Below, piece after piece: positions 22,941 to 34,690 of a stretch of DNA of 64,000 nt; the stretch's first letter is position 1, and each line of letters opens with the position of its first letter. Under the pieces are notes generated by a model, which ran no database searches, was not told where the DNA came from, and saw only the letters and a list, made by a program, of their open reading frames with translations. The stretch covers positions 2,010,367 through 2,074,366 of the forward strand of contig QANY01009110.1 of assembly GCA_003255025.1 (NCBI GenBank). The letters are read 5' to 3'. The translations under genes and the position numbers were made by a program. This DNA comes from Datisca glomerata (lineage: Eukaryota; Streptophyta; Magnoliopsida; Cucurbitales; Datiscaceae).

Positions 22941-24520
22941 ACCAAGGTGTCTTAAAGATAAGAGGTTTGAATTATAGTTAAGTATACCACCTTATCAAAA
23001 GTGTTTGCATCTAACACTGACTATCACATGAGAAGGGACCGAATAAAGAGAAAGATGATGATACTCAAACATTACTTGATTACTAGAAAACTAGATGTCT
23101 CAAAGTGCAAAAACAATTATAACCATTCGGAGAGAAGCGAATTGCAAACTAAGAGAAACATCACAAAGGTTCTTTTTTCATGTATTGGAAAGTGCGTATA
23201 TGTGTCAGAATCTTCCAGACTTGGGCTAATATGTCTGGATCAAAACAAGCCAAAGTGGGCTTGAGGAGATGATAAATAGTGAACCTGGACTATGCAGTCT
23301 ATAAATTACTGCAAGTTCAATGTAATGAGTTTTTTAATGTTGGTGAGCGACTTTAGTGCTTGTTGGGCTTGAACATGTTTGTTTGATTCAAAAGAGATGT
23401 ATCTGATTTAAAAGAGATATGTTCAAATCAAAAGAGATACATTCAGATGAAAAATGAGTTACATCCATAATGCGAGAGTCAACCCTAAAACTCACTACAT
23501 ATGTAAGTTCATCGGGAGTAAAGTTTATAATCCCAGAATGGAGTGATATTAAGCTTTGGAAAATACTAATGGCAAACAAGCATAAAAAACTAAATAATCA
23601 TTAATTTTGTATTATTTTTGCTTAGGACTCAGATTACAAGCATGGTCATTCGTCTATTGTGCTACAACATGAATTTAGCAAGGAGCAATCATGAAAAGAA
23701 GAAAGGGAACATAGATAACACCTTGAAAATGAATGGGCTTTGATTTCTCAGGTGTGGAAGCTATTTTACATAGCTTCAATGGAGGTCTAGAGTTTTGCTT
23801 GCCTAAATCATCTTTCCCCATGAAACAAGATAGTCCTTCAGAAAAATGAGTCATAGGCTTCTCTGCAAGAGATGATACTAGATGAAGAATTGATCCAAGT
23901 CAAGTCATTTGAAGCTCTTAAAGACATAATCATTGAGCTAATATTCTGCAGACACAAGGGTGAACTAGTTCAAATGAGTTACTAAGCAACCGATCCTCCC
24001 CATCCCTTAAAAGATCATAGATAAGAGAAGAAAAATTAAGTTTTAATACTCTAGAATCTCCAGTTTGTCCGTGATGATAAAATCTAACAAATTATCTAGG
24101 AAAAATGATATCTTGATTGCTCCATAATGATCCAACTCGTCGCATCCAAAAGTGAAACATAATGCGACCTTAAGGCGGGCTAAATCGAAGAACGTAACTG
24201 TAATACACATATTTCAAGCAATTCTTAGTTCACAGAGGTACAAATTGCACAAGAAAGAATAATAAAGTCAATTCTAGTAAAATAAATGCATGATAGGCGG
24301 AACAAAAGATCCCTATTAAGCGGTATAGGAAAACGAATATTAAGACCTATTTCTCGCCTAGGGAGACAACAATTAGACTAAGAAAATAGGGCCAACTTAT
24401 GTTTATTAGTGTTACCTATCTACAAGAAGTTGTGCGTGTATTCTGGGACTCTTTAAAAGAGATTGGCCATTTGTATATCATAAACGAGGAAAACAATAGG
24501 TTTGTACTAATCAAGGTTAT
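22941..24520. other. Unassigned DNA between two copia elements
   Basis: No element ends or recognisable domains. A minus-strand open stretch near 23860-23680 (reading MTHFSEGLSCFMGKDDLGK early on, ending FMIAPC) is about 60 codons and matches nothing I know. It may be noise. Confidence 0.4.
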
Positions 24521-24867
24521 TGTTTTACATAGTTAATAGAAAAAATAGTTGCTCAAAATGTTGATTGATGATAGCTATATTTCATGAATTTGATTACAGT
24601 CAATAATAATAATTAATTTACAGAAGCTATCTCCCTTGTATATATGGAGCTCGAGAGTGAAGAGAGAGGTTGAGACCATGCAACCAAGGTGCGTAGCCTC
24701 TAATAGAAGAATATTCTTCTTAGTAACAGTTTTTGGCCTTTAGTCCAGCTGTCCAAAAATGACACTAAGCCAAGCAACAAGGAGAAGGATCCAAACTCAC
24801 AATTTAGGTGTTTGACATGGTAACTTGGTGATGTGGCATAGATGACATGTTAAAAATAGTCCTAATA
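24521..24867 (-). repeat. 3' LTR of third copia
   Basis: Begins TGTTTTACATAG and ends TAGTCCTAATA on the plus strand. It matches 31397-31741 with scattered differences. The terminal dinucleotides read TG...TA rather than TG...CA in both copies. Confidence 0.85.
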
Positions 24868-24879
24868 TCCTTCCTCAAG

Positions 24880-25200
24880 CTAAAAGGGGAAGCAACCACT
24901 TTAAGCTTGGATTTCAAAAACTTAAATTTGTCTGCTGACAGTTCTTTGGTAAGGATATCAACTACTTTGTTCAACTGAGGGAACATAGAGAACCTGAAGA
25001 GATTTGTACATGAGTTTATCCCTTATGAAATGAAGATCTACCTCTATGTTTTTAGATCTAGCATGAAACACAGAATGAGAGGCAAATGCAACAGCTCCAA
25101 GGTTGTCACACCAGATGGTTGAAGGGAAATGAAGAGATATGTGCAGCTCCTTGAGTAATTGAGAAAGCCACATAATTTTAGTATATGTGTTGCCAGATAC
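24880..25200 (-). pseudogene. Copia RNase H remnant, third element
   Basis: Open stretch 25173-24958 reads IWCDNLGAVAFASHSVFHAR followed by S-K-N-I-E-V-D-L-H-F-I-R-D, the typical copia RNase H end. The catalytic aspartate of W-C-D-N is kept. The final tail continues at 24986-24804 (NKVVDILTKELSADKF). The usual A-D-I-L-T-K motif is V-D-I-L-T-K. A frameshift lies between the two. Confidence 0.82.
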
Positions 25201-26569
25201 CTATATTCACTATATGTGCTAGACCTAGAGACAACAGATTGTTTCTTAGAGGACTAAGAGACTAGAAAGCCACCAAGAAATATTACATATCCTCTTGTAT
25301 TTTTCCTTTCATCAGGGTTACTAGCCTAATTAGCATCAGAGAAGGCATGTAGGTGAGAATGAGTTGTTGGTTTGATGGAGATACCATAGGTGATGGTACC
25401 CTTGGGATATTTTAACACTCATTTGTAGGCTTACTAGCAAGTAGAGGTAGGTTGGTGAAGAAATTGATTGAGTCAATTGAATATCAAGAATATTTTAGAT
25501 CTGGTAAGGGTTAGGTACTGGAGAGAGCCTATGGTACTCCTATATAAAGTGATATCGTACATAGGCTCACCATTATGCGATTTTGATAGAACTACTAGAT
25601 GGACTAGGACATGGCTTGGCAGCCTCCATTTTTATTCTTTTGAGCAACTCACTGATATATTTAGACTGATACATGTGCATACCAGCGCGAGATCTCACTA
25701 CCTCAATTCCTAAGAAGTAGTGTAGTTGGCCAAGGTCTTTTAAGGCAAATCAGGAGTGAAGTTGACTGATGCATTGATGAATAAGATTGGTGTCATTACT
25801 AGTGATCAATATATCATCTACATAAATCAAAATGTAGATGACAGTCTTTCCTTTTTGTAGGATGAACAAAGAAGAGTCTGACTTAGAGTTGGTGAAACCC
25901 TAGGCGTGAGAGTGTGTCTTACCGTGTCAAACCAGTCCATTGGTGCCTGTTTAAGACTATAGAGAGCCTTTTTCAACGTGCAAACATGGTTAGGTTTGGT
26001 GCGTCAACAAACCCCTAAGGTTGCTTCATGAACACTACCTTAGACAGAACCCCATTGAGGAAGGAATTTTTCATGTCCAATTGTTATACTGGTCAGCCAA
26101 GGGTGAAAGTAAGAGTCAGAATTGTCCTAATTGTGTTATGCTTAACAACATGGCTAAATGTTTCTGAGAAGTCAATTCTAAGAGTTTGGTGGAAACCCTT
26201 AGTAACCAACCTAGCCTTAAGTCTTTGAACAATCCATTTGCATTGAGTTTGACTTTGTATATCCATTTGTTGCCAATTAGATTCATTAATGATGAAAAGG
26301 GAACCAATTCCCAAGTCTTGTTCATCATAAGTGCTTTTTAGTCAACTGTAATAGCCTGAGACAACTTGGGATCTGAGAGAGCTTACTTAACTGATAGAGG
26401 TTCATCTGGTATGGGATGGGGAGGGAAAGGGTACTTGGAGGTGAGTAAGGCCTTTGGGTTCCTAATACCACATTTAGACTAGTGATCATTGGGAACAAGG
26501 TTGGTTGAGCTAGTAGAACAAGTTTGGATATAGTAATGGGGATGGACAATGCATGGGAAATGTCATTAG
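25200..26569 (-). pseudogene. Copia RT remnant, third element
   Basis: The catalytic Y-V-D-D is intact at 25813-25824 within LIYVDDILIT. Upstream, 26314-26093 carries QCKWIVQRLKARLVTKGFHQ and IDFSETFSHVVKHNTIRTIL, the K-A-R-L-V-A-K-G and E-T-F-S-P-V-V-K boxes. The stretch 26328-26116 covers MMNKTWELVPF in an adjacent frame. The frame is split by shifts, and the amino part is separated from integrase by the solo LTR. Confidence 0.82.
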
Positions 26570-28637
26570 TGTTGGATTGGGTTTTAGATTTTGATGAAAA
26601 ATAATGAACTGTGACAAGTTCATGGGTGAAATTTCAAAAACAAAATCATACAAAAGTTTAATCCAGTTAAACATAAAATAAATCATTGAACATGCATAAT
26701 CATATAAACGTATCGAGAAAATATTGAAAAAATTTGTACATTTTCAAATAATGGAGAATTTCTTATTTGGCGAGATTCAATTTTAATCTCGCGTTCTTCA
26801 TTATTCACAGAGCTAGTAGTTGATCTTCGCACCAACAACTACCCTTTAGAATCAAAGGTATATCTCTCAAGGATATTGGTAGGAATTGAGTATGAGATCT
26901 CAAAACAACAATTTCAAGAGAAAAATCAAATTTTTTCTCTTCCCTTCTGTATTTCGGCGACAACAATGTTTTAGGGGGGACTCTTTTCAGCTCTATTTAA
27001 CACTTAGCTTAGATTAGGATAATGTATGAAACCCTTTTATATTTAATTTGAGAATTCTCTCATATACCCCTATATGCCAAAAATCAAAATTCCCTATTCC
27101 ATATACTCTTATATACAATTCTCACTTTTCCCCTGAAGCCAAAATTATGTTCAAATTGATGAATTAAATTGATCTCAATCAATTAATTAATTAAATTTTT
27201 TATTTACTAATTATCTAATAATTAGAAAATAATAAAATAATTAATTTGAACACTGAATTTGGTTTTTACTAAAATAGTGATGACACTCATCTTATATGAG
27301 GTCGGGAAGTGTGTCTTGGTCCAAAACACGTTTTTGGTCCAACTGATGTTGTTTCTCATTCATATTCTTATGAGCTACTCCTGAGACTGAATGGACCCAC
27401 ATGAATAAAGCTATGGGATTCAAATATTTAGCTAATTTATCTCTATAAATTCTTGAATTATTTAATCCCGACATCATATGACTCCGCTATAGGTCTAATG
27501 CCAATAGAATTCTTGATTCATGCGCGCTACATTTTTTGTTGGTGTCAATAAACATACGGTCCATAGAATATTTTACAATATTACCCTTCGTGAATATCAG
27601 TAACAAGAGCGATATGTGAAATTACCATTTTACCCCTCTAGTTATTATTTCTTTAATTCATTTATTAATTGTGAATAAAAAAGACATATCAATGAAGCGT
27701 CTCATACATATCACCATGTCTTATTCAATGACTTATGTCATCGAGTACTAGACCCGTTTTATTTATTCACACACTCATCGATCAACCATAATGTGATATT
27801 GTTATTATTGTAATCTTACCACGAATTAGGGCGCTTGAGCACTCTTGCGCGATACGGATGAAAAGCCTTATCTTGCTTGCTCTTCTTTTTAAAGAAATTG
27901 CTTGATTGAAAATATGACCTTTAGCAACGGCATGAGTCTTTCTTAGTGCAATATCTTCAACAACCCTTAAAGAGTGTATGAGCGACCCTAGCCTAGCTAC
28001 TAAAGTTGCAAGATTGGAAGGTCCGAAGGACTATGCTTCACCCAATACACAACTCGGTTTTGCACCCGAATGACCCTATATAATTGAATAACGGTCCCAA
28101 CAACCAAGGTATTGTTCTGCAATTCGAACTCACTCCTGTGACATATCAAAGATCGCATGTAACTAAGTCAAGTTTCGTATTCATCTTAGGATTATGGTAA
28201 TTATGAAAACATCCTTAAGGTGTAATATTTAGATTTAGAGCTAGATAAATGGCTTTGCTTTAAGCTAATTGGTTACTGTTCTATTCAGCATGCTCCATAA
28301 CATGTCTAGGTCAATCATTAGAGTCTTCACTCCTATGCCCCGAGATCGACATCTTTTGGTTCAACCTAACGGTCATAATTAGATTCGACTGCCCAATCGA
28401 TCCTAAGACTGCGAATAACATTCTGAACTATCTCAGATGAATTCATCTAGAAGACTGCTCGGTCTTTACTCTTCTTACGTTGATAATAGTTTCAGGACTT
28501 AAATAAATTACAAACACACTTTAATTAAAGGAAACTTTCAATTTATTCATAAAATTTAGTAATACATAAATGTCAAAGAAATACTTGTTTACTCATAAAT
28601 AGTTAGTACACCGTACTTTATGGACATAATTTTAACA
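26570..28637 (-). mobile_element. Solo LTR of copia family A inside third copia
   Basis: Fourth copy of the LTR that flanks the array at 1-17807 (TGTTGGATTG start; AGGATATTGGTAGGAATTGA near 26871). It is flanked by a perfect 5 bp target duplication ATTAG (26565-26569 and 28638-28642). Length 2068 bp, longer than LTR 3 mainly because of an extra segment at about 27826-28063. No internal region is left, so it arose by LTR-LTR recombination after insertion. Minus orientation by alignment with the other LTRs. Confidence 0.9.
27826..28063. other. Foreign segment inside the solo LTR
   Basis: About 235 bp (from GGGCGCTTGAGCAC to about CACCCGAATGACCC) absent from LTR 1 and LTR 3, which run straight through this position. 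It is less AT-rich than the LTR. I saw no terminal repeats or clear target duplication. Source unknown. Confidence 0.6.
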
Positions 28638-28642
28638 ATTAG

Positions 28643-29500
28643 TTGGATAAAAAGGAATTGACAAAGGTGGAGGAGCAAAATGACTTACTTTTGGGGATTC
28701 TTGTGGAGGATCTGCCTACTAAGATTGACCTAGTGATAGAGTACCTATTGGAACCTTAGATGGAGAGTCTGTTATGTTAGGACTAGGAGAAAGTGAAGGG
28801 GTGCACGCATGTGAAATGGTTATAGGGAATGAGACAAAAGGAAGAGTAACAGACCCTGATACTAGCTAAGAGATGAAACTGGGGGTATGAAAATGAGATG
28901 GACTAGAGTAGTGATATTCTTTTCATTGAAAATCCTATTTTTAAAGATATATAACATGCCCGGGGGATGAAAATACTCATAACCCTTATGAGTAGGGGAG
29001 TAACCTAAAAAGGTATATTTAGCAGACCTAAACTCAAGTTTATGTGCATTATAGGCTCTGTGATAAGGATAACAGCTACAACTAAAGACTTTGAGGTATT
29101 GATAATTTGGAAATATGTGACTTAATGTTTCTAAAGGTGACTTGTGACTAAGAGTAGGTGTGGTTAACTTGTTAATGAGGAACACAACACACTGAAAGTC
29201 ATCCCACCAAAATTTAAATGGAAGTGAGGCTTTGGCTAAAAGGGTTAGACCTATTTTAACTATTTATCTGTGTTTCCTTTCAATTGAGCCATTATGTTGG
29301 TAAATATGAGGACAATGGTGCCTATGAATGATACCTTGATATGTGAGATAAGTGGTTAATGGTCTATACTCACTACCCTAGTCAGTCTGGACAACTTTGA
29401 TTGATAGATTATGTTATTTCTCAACTAACTGTTTAAACAGAATAAAGATTTCAACTGCTTTTAATTTCTATTTTATGGGATATGTCCATGTAAACTTGTT
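28643..29500 (-). pseudogene. Copia integrase remnant, third element
   Basis: The stretch at 29185-28862 holds LETLSHIFPNYQYLKVFSC, KLEFRSAKYTFLGYSPTHKG and YIFKNRIFNEK, the post-core block of copia integrase. The third catalytic residue lies in HNGSIERKHR near 29290, followed by a stop. The core between 29500 and 29300 is fragmentary. Downstream it is cut from RT by the solo LTR. Confidence 0.82.
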
Positions 29501-30360
29501 GTGAGCATCTAAGAAATGAATGTAATATCGAAATCCTTCTCTAGAAGTAGTATGCGCAGGTCCCTAAAGTCAGTGTAAATCAGTTTAAGCGATTTTTTAG
29601 TGACGATGTGAGAAGTTGGAAAGGAAAGAGAATGGATCTTACCATATTGGCATGCATGACATAACCTAGGATGTAAATTATCAGTAGGTTTATGCAGGTG
29701 AATTGAAGTTTTAGTTAACACTATGTCTGATGGATGTCCTAGTCTCATGTGCCATAAACAATTATTGGAACAATTAAAACCAACAAATTTTAAACCAGAA
29801 GTAGTGTTTGTATTTATAGCATCAAGAAAATGATCACAACTTCTTGAAGTAGAAAGTAACTCATAACAGACACTTGCAATACAAAGATTATTTATGCACC
29901 TAGTGTGTTCACATGACTATGACAAAGAGAATTTTTTGGAATGTGGAGACTAAGTTACAAACTACAGCTGCGAGCCTTCTATGAATAGGTAACTTCAGTT
30001 AGTAGAGATCCACCTTTATGAATCCCTTGAAGTAGAACCTTGTCTTTGATTTTTTCCTTCACAAAGCAACAAGAGTCATGAAATTCAAGAAACATTTTAT
30101 CGTCATTTATCAATTTTGATACACTAACCAGATTTTATGATTTCAGAAACATGAAAGATAGTGTTCAGTTTAATGGATTGGGTGGGGGCATTAAGGACAT
30201 AATTACCAATGTGATTTATAAGGATTAAATTACCATTACCAACAACAAGCTTCTCAGGTCCATTGTACTCTGAAGCTAGGCTCAGATTCTCAAAGTCAGA
30301 GGTAACATGGCTATTTGCTCCAGTGTCAATATACCACTTTGAATCAGGAATTGATTCTGG
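29500..30360 (-). pseudogene. Copia pre-integrase and protease, third element
   Basis: The pre-integrase segment reads MRLGHPSDIVLTKT, then LCHACQYGKIHSLSFPTS (29748-29509). Protease is best kept near 30345-30170: WYIDTGANSHVTSDFENLSL, with the catalytic D-T-G at 30319-30327, then EKLVVGNGNL, the usual flap region. A stop lies between the two domains. This is the only protease in the window with a standard catalytic triplet. Confidence 0.82.
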
Positions 30361-31358
30361 TCCTATTCTAAAATTTCAGCTGGTTGAGATGGAAAATGAC
30401 TCATAGGTGCATGATTGACTTGCTGATGAAAAATTGGTGTGATTAGTCTGTTGTTGTCTCTGTCAAACATACATCTGTTTCTTCCACTAGTAAAGTTACC
30501 TCCTCTATTTCCAGTGAAATTGTTATTTCTATTCCCAAACTGTCCATTTCCTTAATTAGAGAAACCTTTCCTTTCATTGTTCTTGGAGGTCACCACATTA
30601 GCATTTGCTCGAACTACATTGTTTTTTATGAAGTTAAATTTTTCCAACCTGTTTTCATGACTCATAAGCAAGGACTGAACATCTTCTAGACTCATACTGG
30701 AAAATCTTGAGTTGGTATTGACAATTTTGGAGTCATATTCCAGGTCTCGACCTTTAAGAATGTGTAGGATAAGGTCTTCTTCTCCTACTTATTGGCCTAT
30801 AGTAGTTAAAAGAGTCTGCTAAGGATCTCATGCAGTCATAGTATTCACTAATTGATTTGTTCTCTTTGTTGTCTTCTTGTAGTTTCCGTTTCAAGTACAT
30901 TAACCTAGCTCGAGAAGAGCTTGCAAAGTTTCTTTCCAGTGAGCTCCAAAGCTTACTAGATGTTTTGTAGTTTATAACAAGAACCTAGGATCCCTCTGCC
31001 ATTGAGGTCCTAAGCCTACTTAAGTGTAGTTGGTCACATCTTACCCAGGATTTTTAGGCTAAGTTAATCTCACCATTTTCCAAAAATCTAGGTGGGCATT
31101 GAGAAAACCCAAACAGGATCTCATCTAGACCATGACCACTAAAAACTGGAATCACTTATGATTTCCATAATAAAAATTTGCTCCTATCTAGCTTAATGGA
31201 TAGGGAAGAGTTGAAGGAATTTGAAAATTGAACACCTGATGGAAGATCTGTTGCTGCTATGGCTGCTTGAGTTGCTAGGGTACTTGACCTCCATTTTCTG
31301 CTGCATTTCCAATCCATGTTGCAGATGTGTTTTCACTATTGTTGCTTCTGTTACTCAT
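30360..31358 (-). pseudogene. Copia gag remnant, third element
   Basis: Gag should start at ATG 31358 (MSNRSNNSENTSATWIGNAA), 14 nt past the primer-binding site, but a stop appears within about 24 codons. Downstream fragments include capsid-type segments near 30980-30750 and a glycine/asparagine-rich nucleocapsid stretch (NRGGNFTSGRNR) near 30500. No complete zinc knuckle was found. Confidence 0.65.
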
Positions 31359-31372
31359 GACTTTAGTCATTT

Positions 31373-31384
31373 GCTCTGATACTA
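31373..31384 (-). other. Primer-binding site, third copia
   Basis: Plus strand GCTCTGATACTA; element strand TAGTATCAGAGC, one base from the initiator tRNA-Met complement. It is separated from the LTR by 12 bp, wider than usual. Confidence 0.75.
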
Positions 31385-31396
31385 AATCAAGGCTAA

Positions 31397-31741
31397 TGTT
31401 TTACACAGCTAGCAAGAAAAATCAATAGCTCAAGAGTCTTATTGATTAGAGCTATATTTCATGAATTTGATTACGGACAATAATAATTAATTTACAGAAG
31501 TTATCTCCCTTGTATATATGGAAGCTCGAGAGTGAAGAGAGAGTGTGAGAGCATGCAGCTAAGCTGCCTAACCTCTAACAGAAGAATATTTTTCTTAGTA
31601 ATAGTTTTTGGCCTTTAGTGCAGCTGTCCAAAAATGACCCTAAGCCAAGTAATGAGGAGAAGGATCTGAACTCACACTTTAGGTGTTGACATGGCAACTT
31701 GGTGATGCGACATAGATCACATGTTAAGTGTATTCCTAATA
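31397..31741 (-). repeat. 5' LTR of third copia
   Basis: Begins TGTTTTACACAG and ends GTATTCCTAATA on the plus strand; partner of 24521-24867. Confidence 0.85.
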
Positions 31742-31992
31742 GTAACAAACAAATTGATTTAAACACACATCCTTCCAGTCGTAGATAAGATCTGTGGTAT
31801 AACTACACAATTTAAAATGCATCATATCTTGAATAATCAATGAAAACTTAAACATATTATGCGTATTCATATTATGTACATCTCGTTAAATTCGAGCTAT
31901 TAAATCCTAGGTCCAACATTATATTTGAAATCGATCAAGTCTTATAAAGGTCATGGGATGGATTCTCATAAAGATATCAACATTTTAAGCAA

Positions 31993-32802
31993 CTAGTCGA
32001 AAAGCACATGTTTCGCACGTGTTGAAGAATTTTAAAATTATACAATAAGTTTTATACTTATTATTAACGTTGAAATAAATGCACTAGGTTTAAAATGTTG
32101 TAAATCTAGGACAAAAGAAAATAATAATGGTAATTTTCACATATTTACAATTGAACTATTACAAATAAAAGGAAAATTGAATAGGTCGTACATCACCTGG
32201 AGATTATATATTTATAATAAAACTATTACAAATAGAAAAAGAATTTGAATAAAAATTATGCATTATCTCGTGATGATAAATTATTTACAAAGAATTTATT
32301 AATTAAACTACACGTAACCCAAACAAATTTATATCGTAAGATAAAATTAAAAGAAACTAAAAACATTAATGGAGAAGAGAGAATTAAATAGGACAAATTA
32401 TTTTACTGTAAATAATGGACATTGAAAATTATTACATTTAATATAAAACTAAAACCACTAAATAAAAAAAATTTATAGATAGACGATAACTCATTGTTAT
32501 TGACTGAATCAATGTTTATGATATAAGAATCTTGAAAATCATGTATATGATCATTCATATTCTTAATAATATAATAATATAAAATACTAAATTTATAAAA
32601 TATTAGTAAAAGAATAATTAGTGAATAGAATTATAAGTGAATTAAATATAAAAAAACTTAATATTATACTATATTTAATGGGGCTTAAAGGGTAAAAGAA
32701 AAAATAAAAAAACTTAATATTATACTATATTTAATGGGGCTTAAAGGGTAAAAGAAAAAATAAAAAAATATTCCCTTTAAACTCCATATAATATAGTAGA
32801 GA
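31993..32802 (-). mobile_element. Short non-autonomous Helitron
   Basis: On the minus strand it begins TCTCTACTATATTATATGG (plus-strand edge 32802) and ends with a hairpin CACGTGCGAAACATGTG, a short spacer and CTAG at 31993-31996. The flanks are A at the 5' end and T at the 3' end, the A/T insertion site of Helitrons. No target duplication, as expected. At 810 bp it has no room for a Rep/helicase. Its 5' end contains the GGAGTTTAAAGGG palindrome arm seen in other repeats here. Confidence 0.75.
32650..32765. repeat. 56 bp tandem duplication in the Helitron
   Basis: A unit starting AAAAAAACTTAATATTATAC is repeated exactly or nearly so with a 56 bp offset. It carries the palindrome arm GGGGCTTAAAGGG. 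Confidence 0.85.
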
Positions 32803-33632
32803 TTGATGGAAGAACTGTCACCAAACAAGCAGTAGATGGAGAACAAAAAACCTGCCCTAACTCTGTTACTAATTTAGCATCTTAAAAAGCTATGTAACAT
32901 TTGCTATAATTAGACTTAAATTTTATGCATCCAATTGCCCATTTTGTTCAACACACTACTATAGCCCTCTTCTTTGTTGGATTTTTTTCTTTCAAAAAAT
33001 CAATAACGTAGAATAAATTTTACACAAAAGAAATTATTGCATATAGTATGGACATTTGAAGGCAATGCTATAAACATTAATGTAATGTCAAAGCTCAGCC
33101 ACCTAGAGAGAGGATTTCAATAGGTATTATAGGGATGTTGAAAACATAGACCAAACCCACATTTTCTTAAGCTTAATACGAGCAACTAAACCTCATGACT
33201 TGTTCTTTCGTCTTCTATCCTTTTATTGATAAAAATTCACATGAAACGTCTCCCTTCGAGTATTTAATGCTTCTCTCTCATTCTTGCTCATTTGTCTTTA
33301 AGCCACTCTTTTTTTAGCCTCCAAGTTCTTGCTTGGAATGACCATTATTTACCTTTTTGGAGATGATTGGACATTGCTTCTACGAAAGCCTTACATATAT
33401 ATATATATATTCTTAGAACATAAGAGAATTTTGTAAAATCTAGATCTTCCACTTAAATAATGGATGGTCATGATTCAATGACATTAAAAGATAAAACATA
33501 AAAAATAAAAAATAAAATGAAAAATTATTACATCTTCTCGATAAATATGTTAAGATGATCTTGATCGTCTGTTTCACACGGACGATCATGATTTAACCAA
33601 CATAATCCCCTCTTATTGGCAACAGGAGGGAG
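32803..33632. other. Unassigned AT-rich DNA
   Basis: No supported feature apart from a short (AT)8 run at 33394-33410. Confidence 0.5.
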
Positions 33633-33815
33633 TCTATTTCTTATACATTGTAACCATTAGTTACTTCATTAGGTGTTCTAGAAAATCAAGAGGGGATCTA
33701 TTTCTTATATATTGTAAGCATTAGTTACTTCATTAGGTGTTCTAGAAAATCAAGAGGGGATCTATTTCTTATATATTGTAAGCATTAGTTACTTCATTAA
33801 GTGTTCTAGAAAATC
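33633..33815. repeat. Three 64 bp tandem units
   Basis: Units start TCTATTTCTTATA at 33633, 33697 and 33761. The second and third are nearly identical; the first differs at a few bases. The third unit breaks off before its AAGAGGGGA end. Confidence 0.85.
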
Positions 33816-34149
33816 TTCTCTCTCATCCACTTTTGTTCTCAAGACAAGTGGTACATAGACTTCACTAACTGTTCATGAGAAGACCTAAAACCCGTCAATC
33901 GATAGCTTGATGGAATTCTAACATTGTTCTTTTTTTGAGTTGAGCTACCACTCCTAGTAGCTCAATCTCACATACATTACTATTGAACGTCGAAATTATA
34001 CATTTGGATATACAGTTTTTATTTGTAGAAGTTTCTTACATTTATTAACTGAAAACCAAAAGGAGTAATTTTTATTTACCACGTAATTGCAATAGATTTT
34101 TGACTGAAAACCAGTGAGTTAATTATTTCAGCAGTACTTGTGTGGGGTA

Positions 34150-34320
34150 ATGTATTGTCGCGGCAAATTTTATTGACAAATATCATTCATATGTGTGGCT
34201 AAATGTCAAGTATTTCTCGCTAAAGATTTATCACGACAGAAAAAAATTCGTCATCAGGCATTCACCAAACTCCGTCGGCACAAGTATTTTGCGACGAAAT
34301 AATTATTATATCGTTGAACA
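34150..34320. other. Possible CACTA subterminal remnant
   Basis: Contains several variants of short motifs such as GTCGCGGCAAAT, TTTGCGACGAAATA and TCACGACAG. Motif clusters like these are typical beside CACTA ends. No CACTA terminus was found beside them. Confidence 0.25.
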
Positions 34321-34448
34321 TCCGACTATACATACACATATATTCATGATATAATATATTTAAAGTGAGTAATATATTTTATAAAACATATTTTGAATAT
34401 TTGTGTTGTGTTTAAAATATTTATTTTATGCATCTAGTATATTAGCAA

Positions 34449-34505
<57 letters not shown>
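34449..34505. repeat. (ATT)n microsatellite
   Basis: About 18 perfect ATT units. Confidence 0.95.
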
Positions 34506-34559
34506 TGCGAAGATTAGATGTTGTTATCTATTAATTTTATTATTTTACTTTATGTAATA

Positions 34560-34690
34560 TATACACACAAACATACATATACATATACACATATATATAG
34601 ATACACACACTTGTATTTTATCTATGTATGTGTGTAGATATATGTATGTGTACATATTTGTATTTATGAATATACATACAAGGTAAGTTA
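34560..34690. repeat. Degenerate TA/CA-rich simple repeat
   Basis: Alternating purine-pyrimidine tract of TATACACA and GTATGTGTG motifs on both sides of an imperfect palindrome. Confidence 0.6.

Larger units (their letters stand above)
24521..31741 (-). mobile_element. Third copia element, split by a solo LTR
   Basis: Complete-length but dead copia element on the minus strand. LTRs at 24521-24867 (347 bp) and 31397-31741 (345 bp) align nearly throughout. Primer-binding site 31373-31384, polypurine tract next to 24868. The interior is about 4.46 kb once the 2.07 kb solo LTR (26570-28637) is removed, normal for a copia element. Order: gag, protease, integrase, RT, RNase H. Flanks are GTTAT and GTAAC, so any target duplication has decayed. 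Confidence 0.88.

Noticed and set aside
24521..31741. GTTAT/GTAAC as the target duplication of the third copia
   Set aside because: Only three of five bases agree, so it is not good enough to claim.
33633..33815. Regular repeats that might suggest a CRISPR-like array
   Set aside because: Units are contiguous 64 bp tandem copies without unique spacers, in a plant genome.
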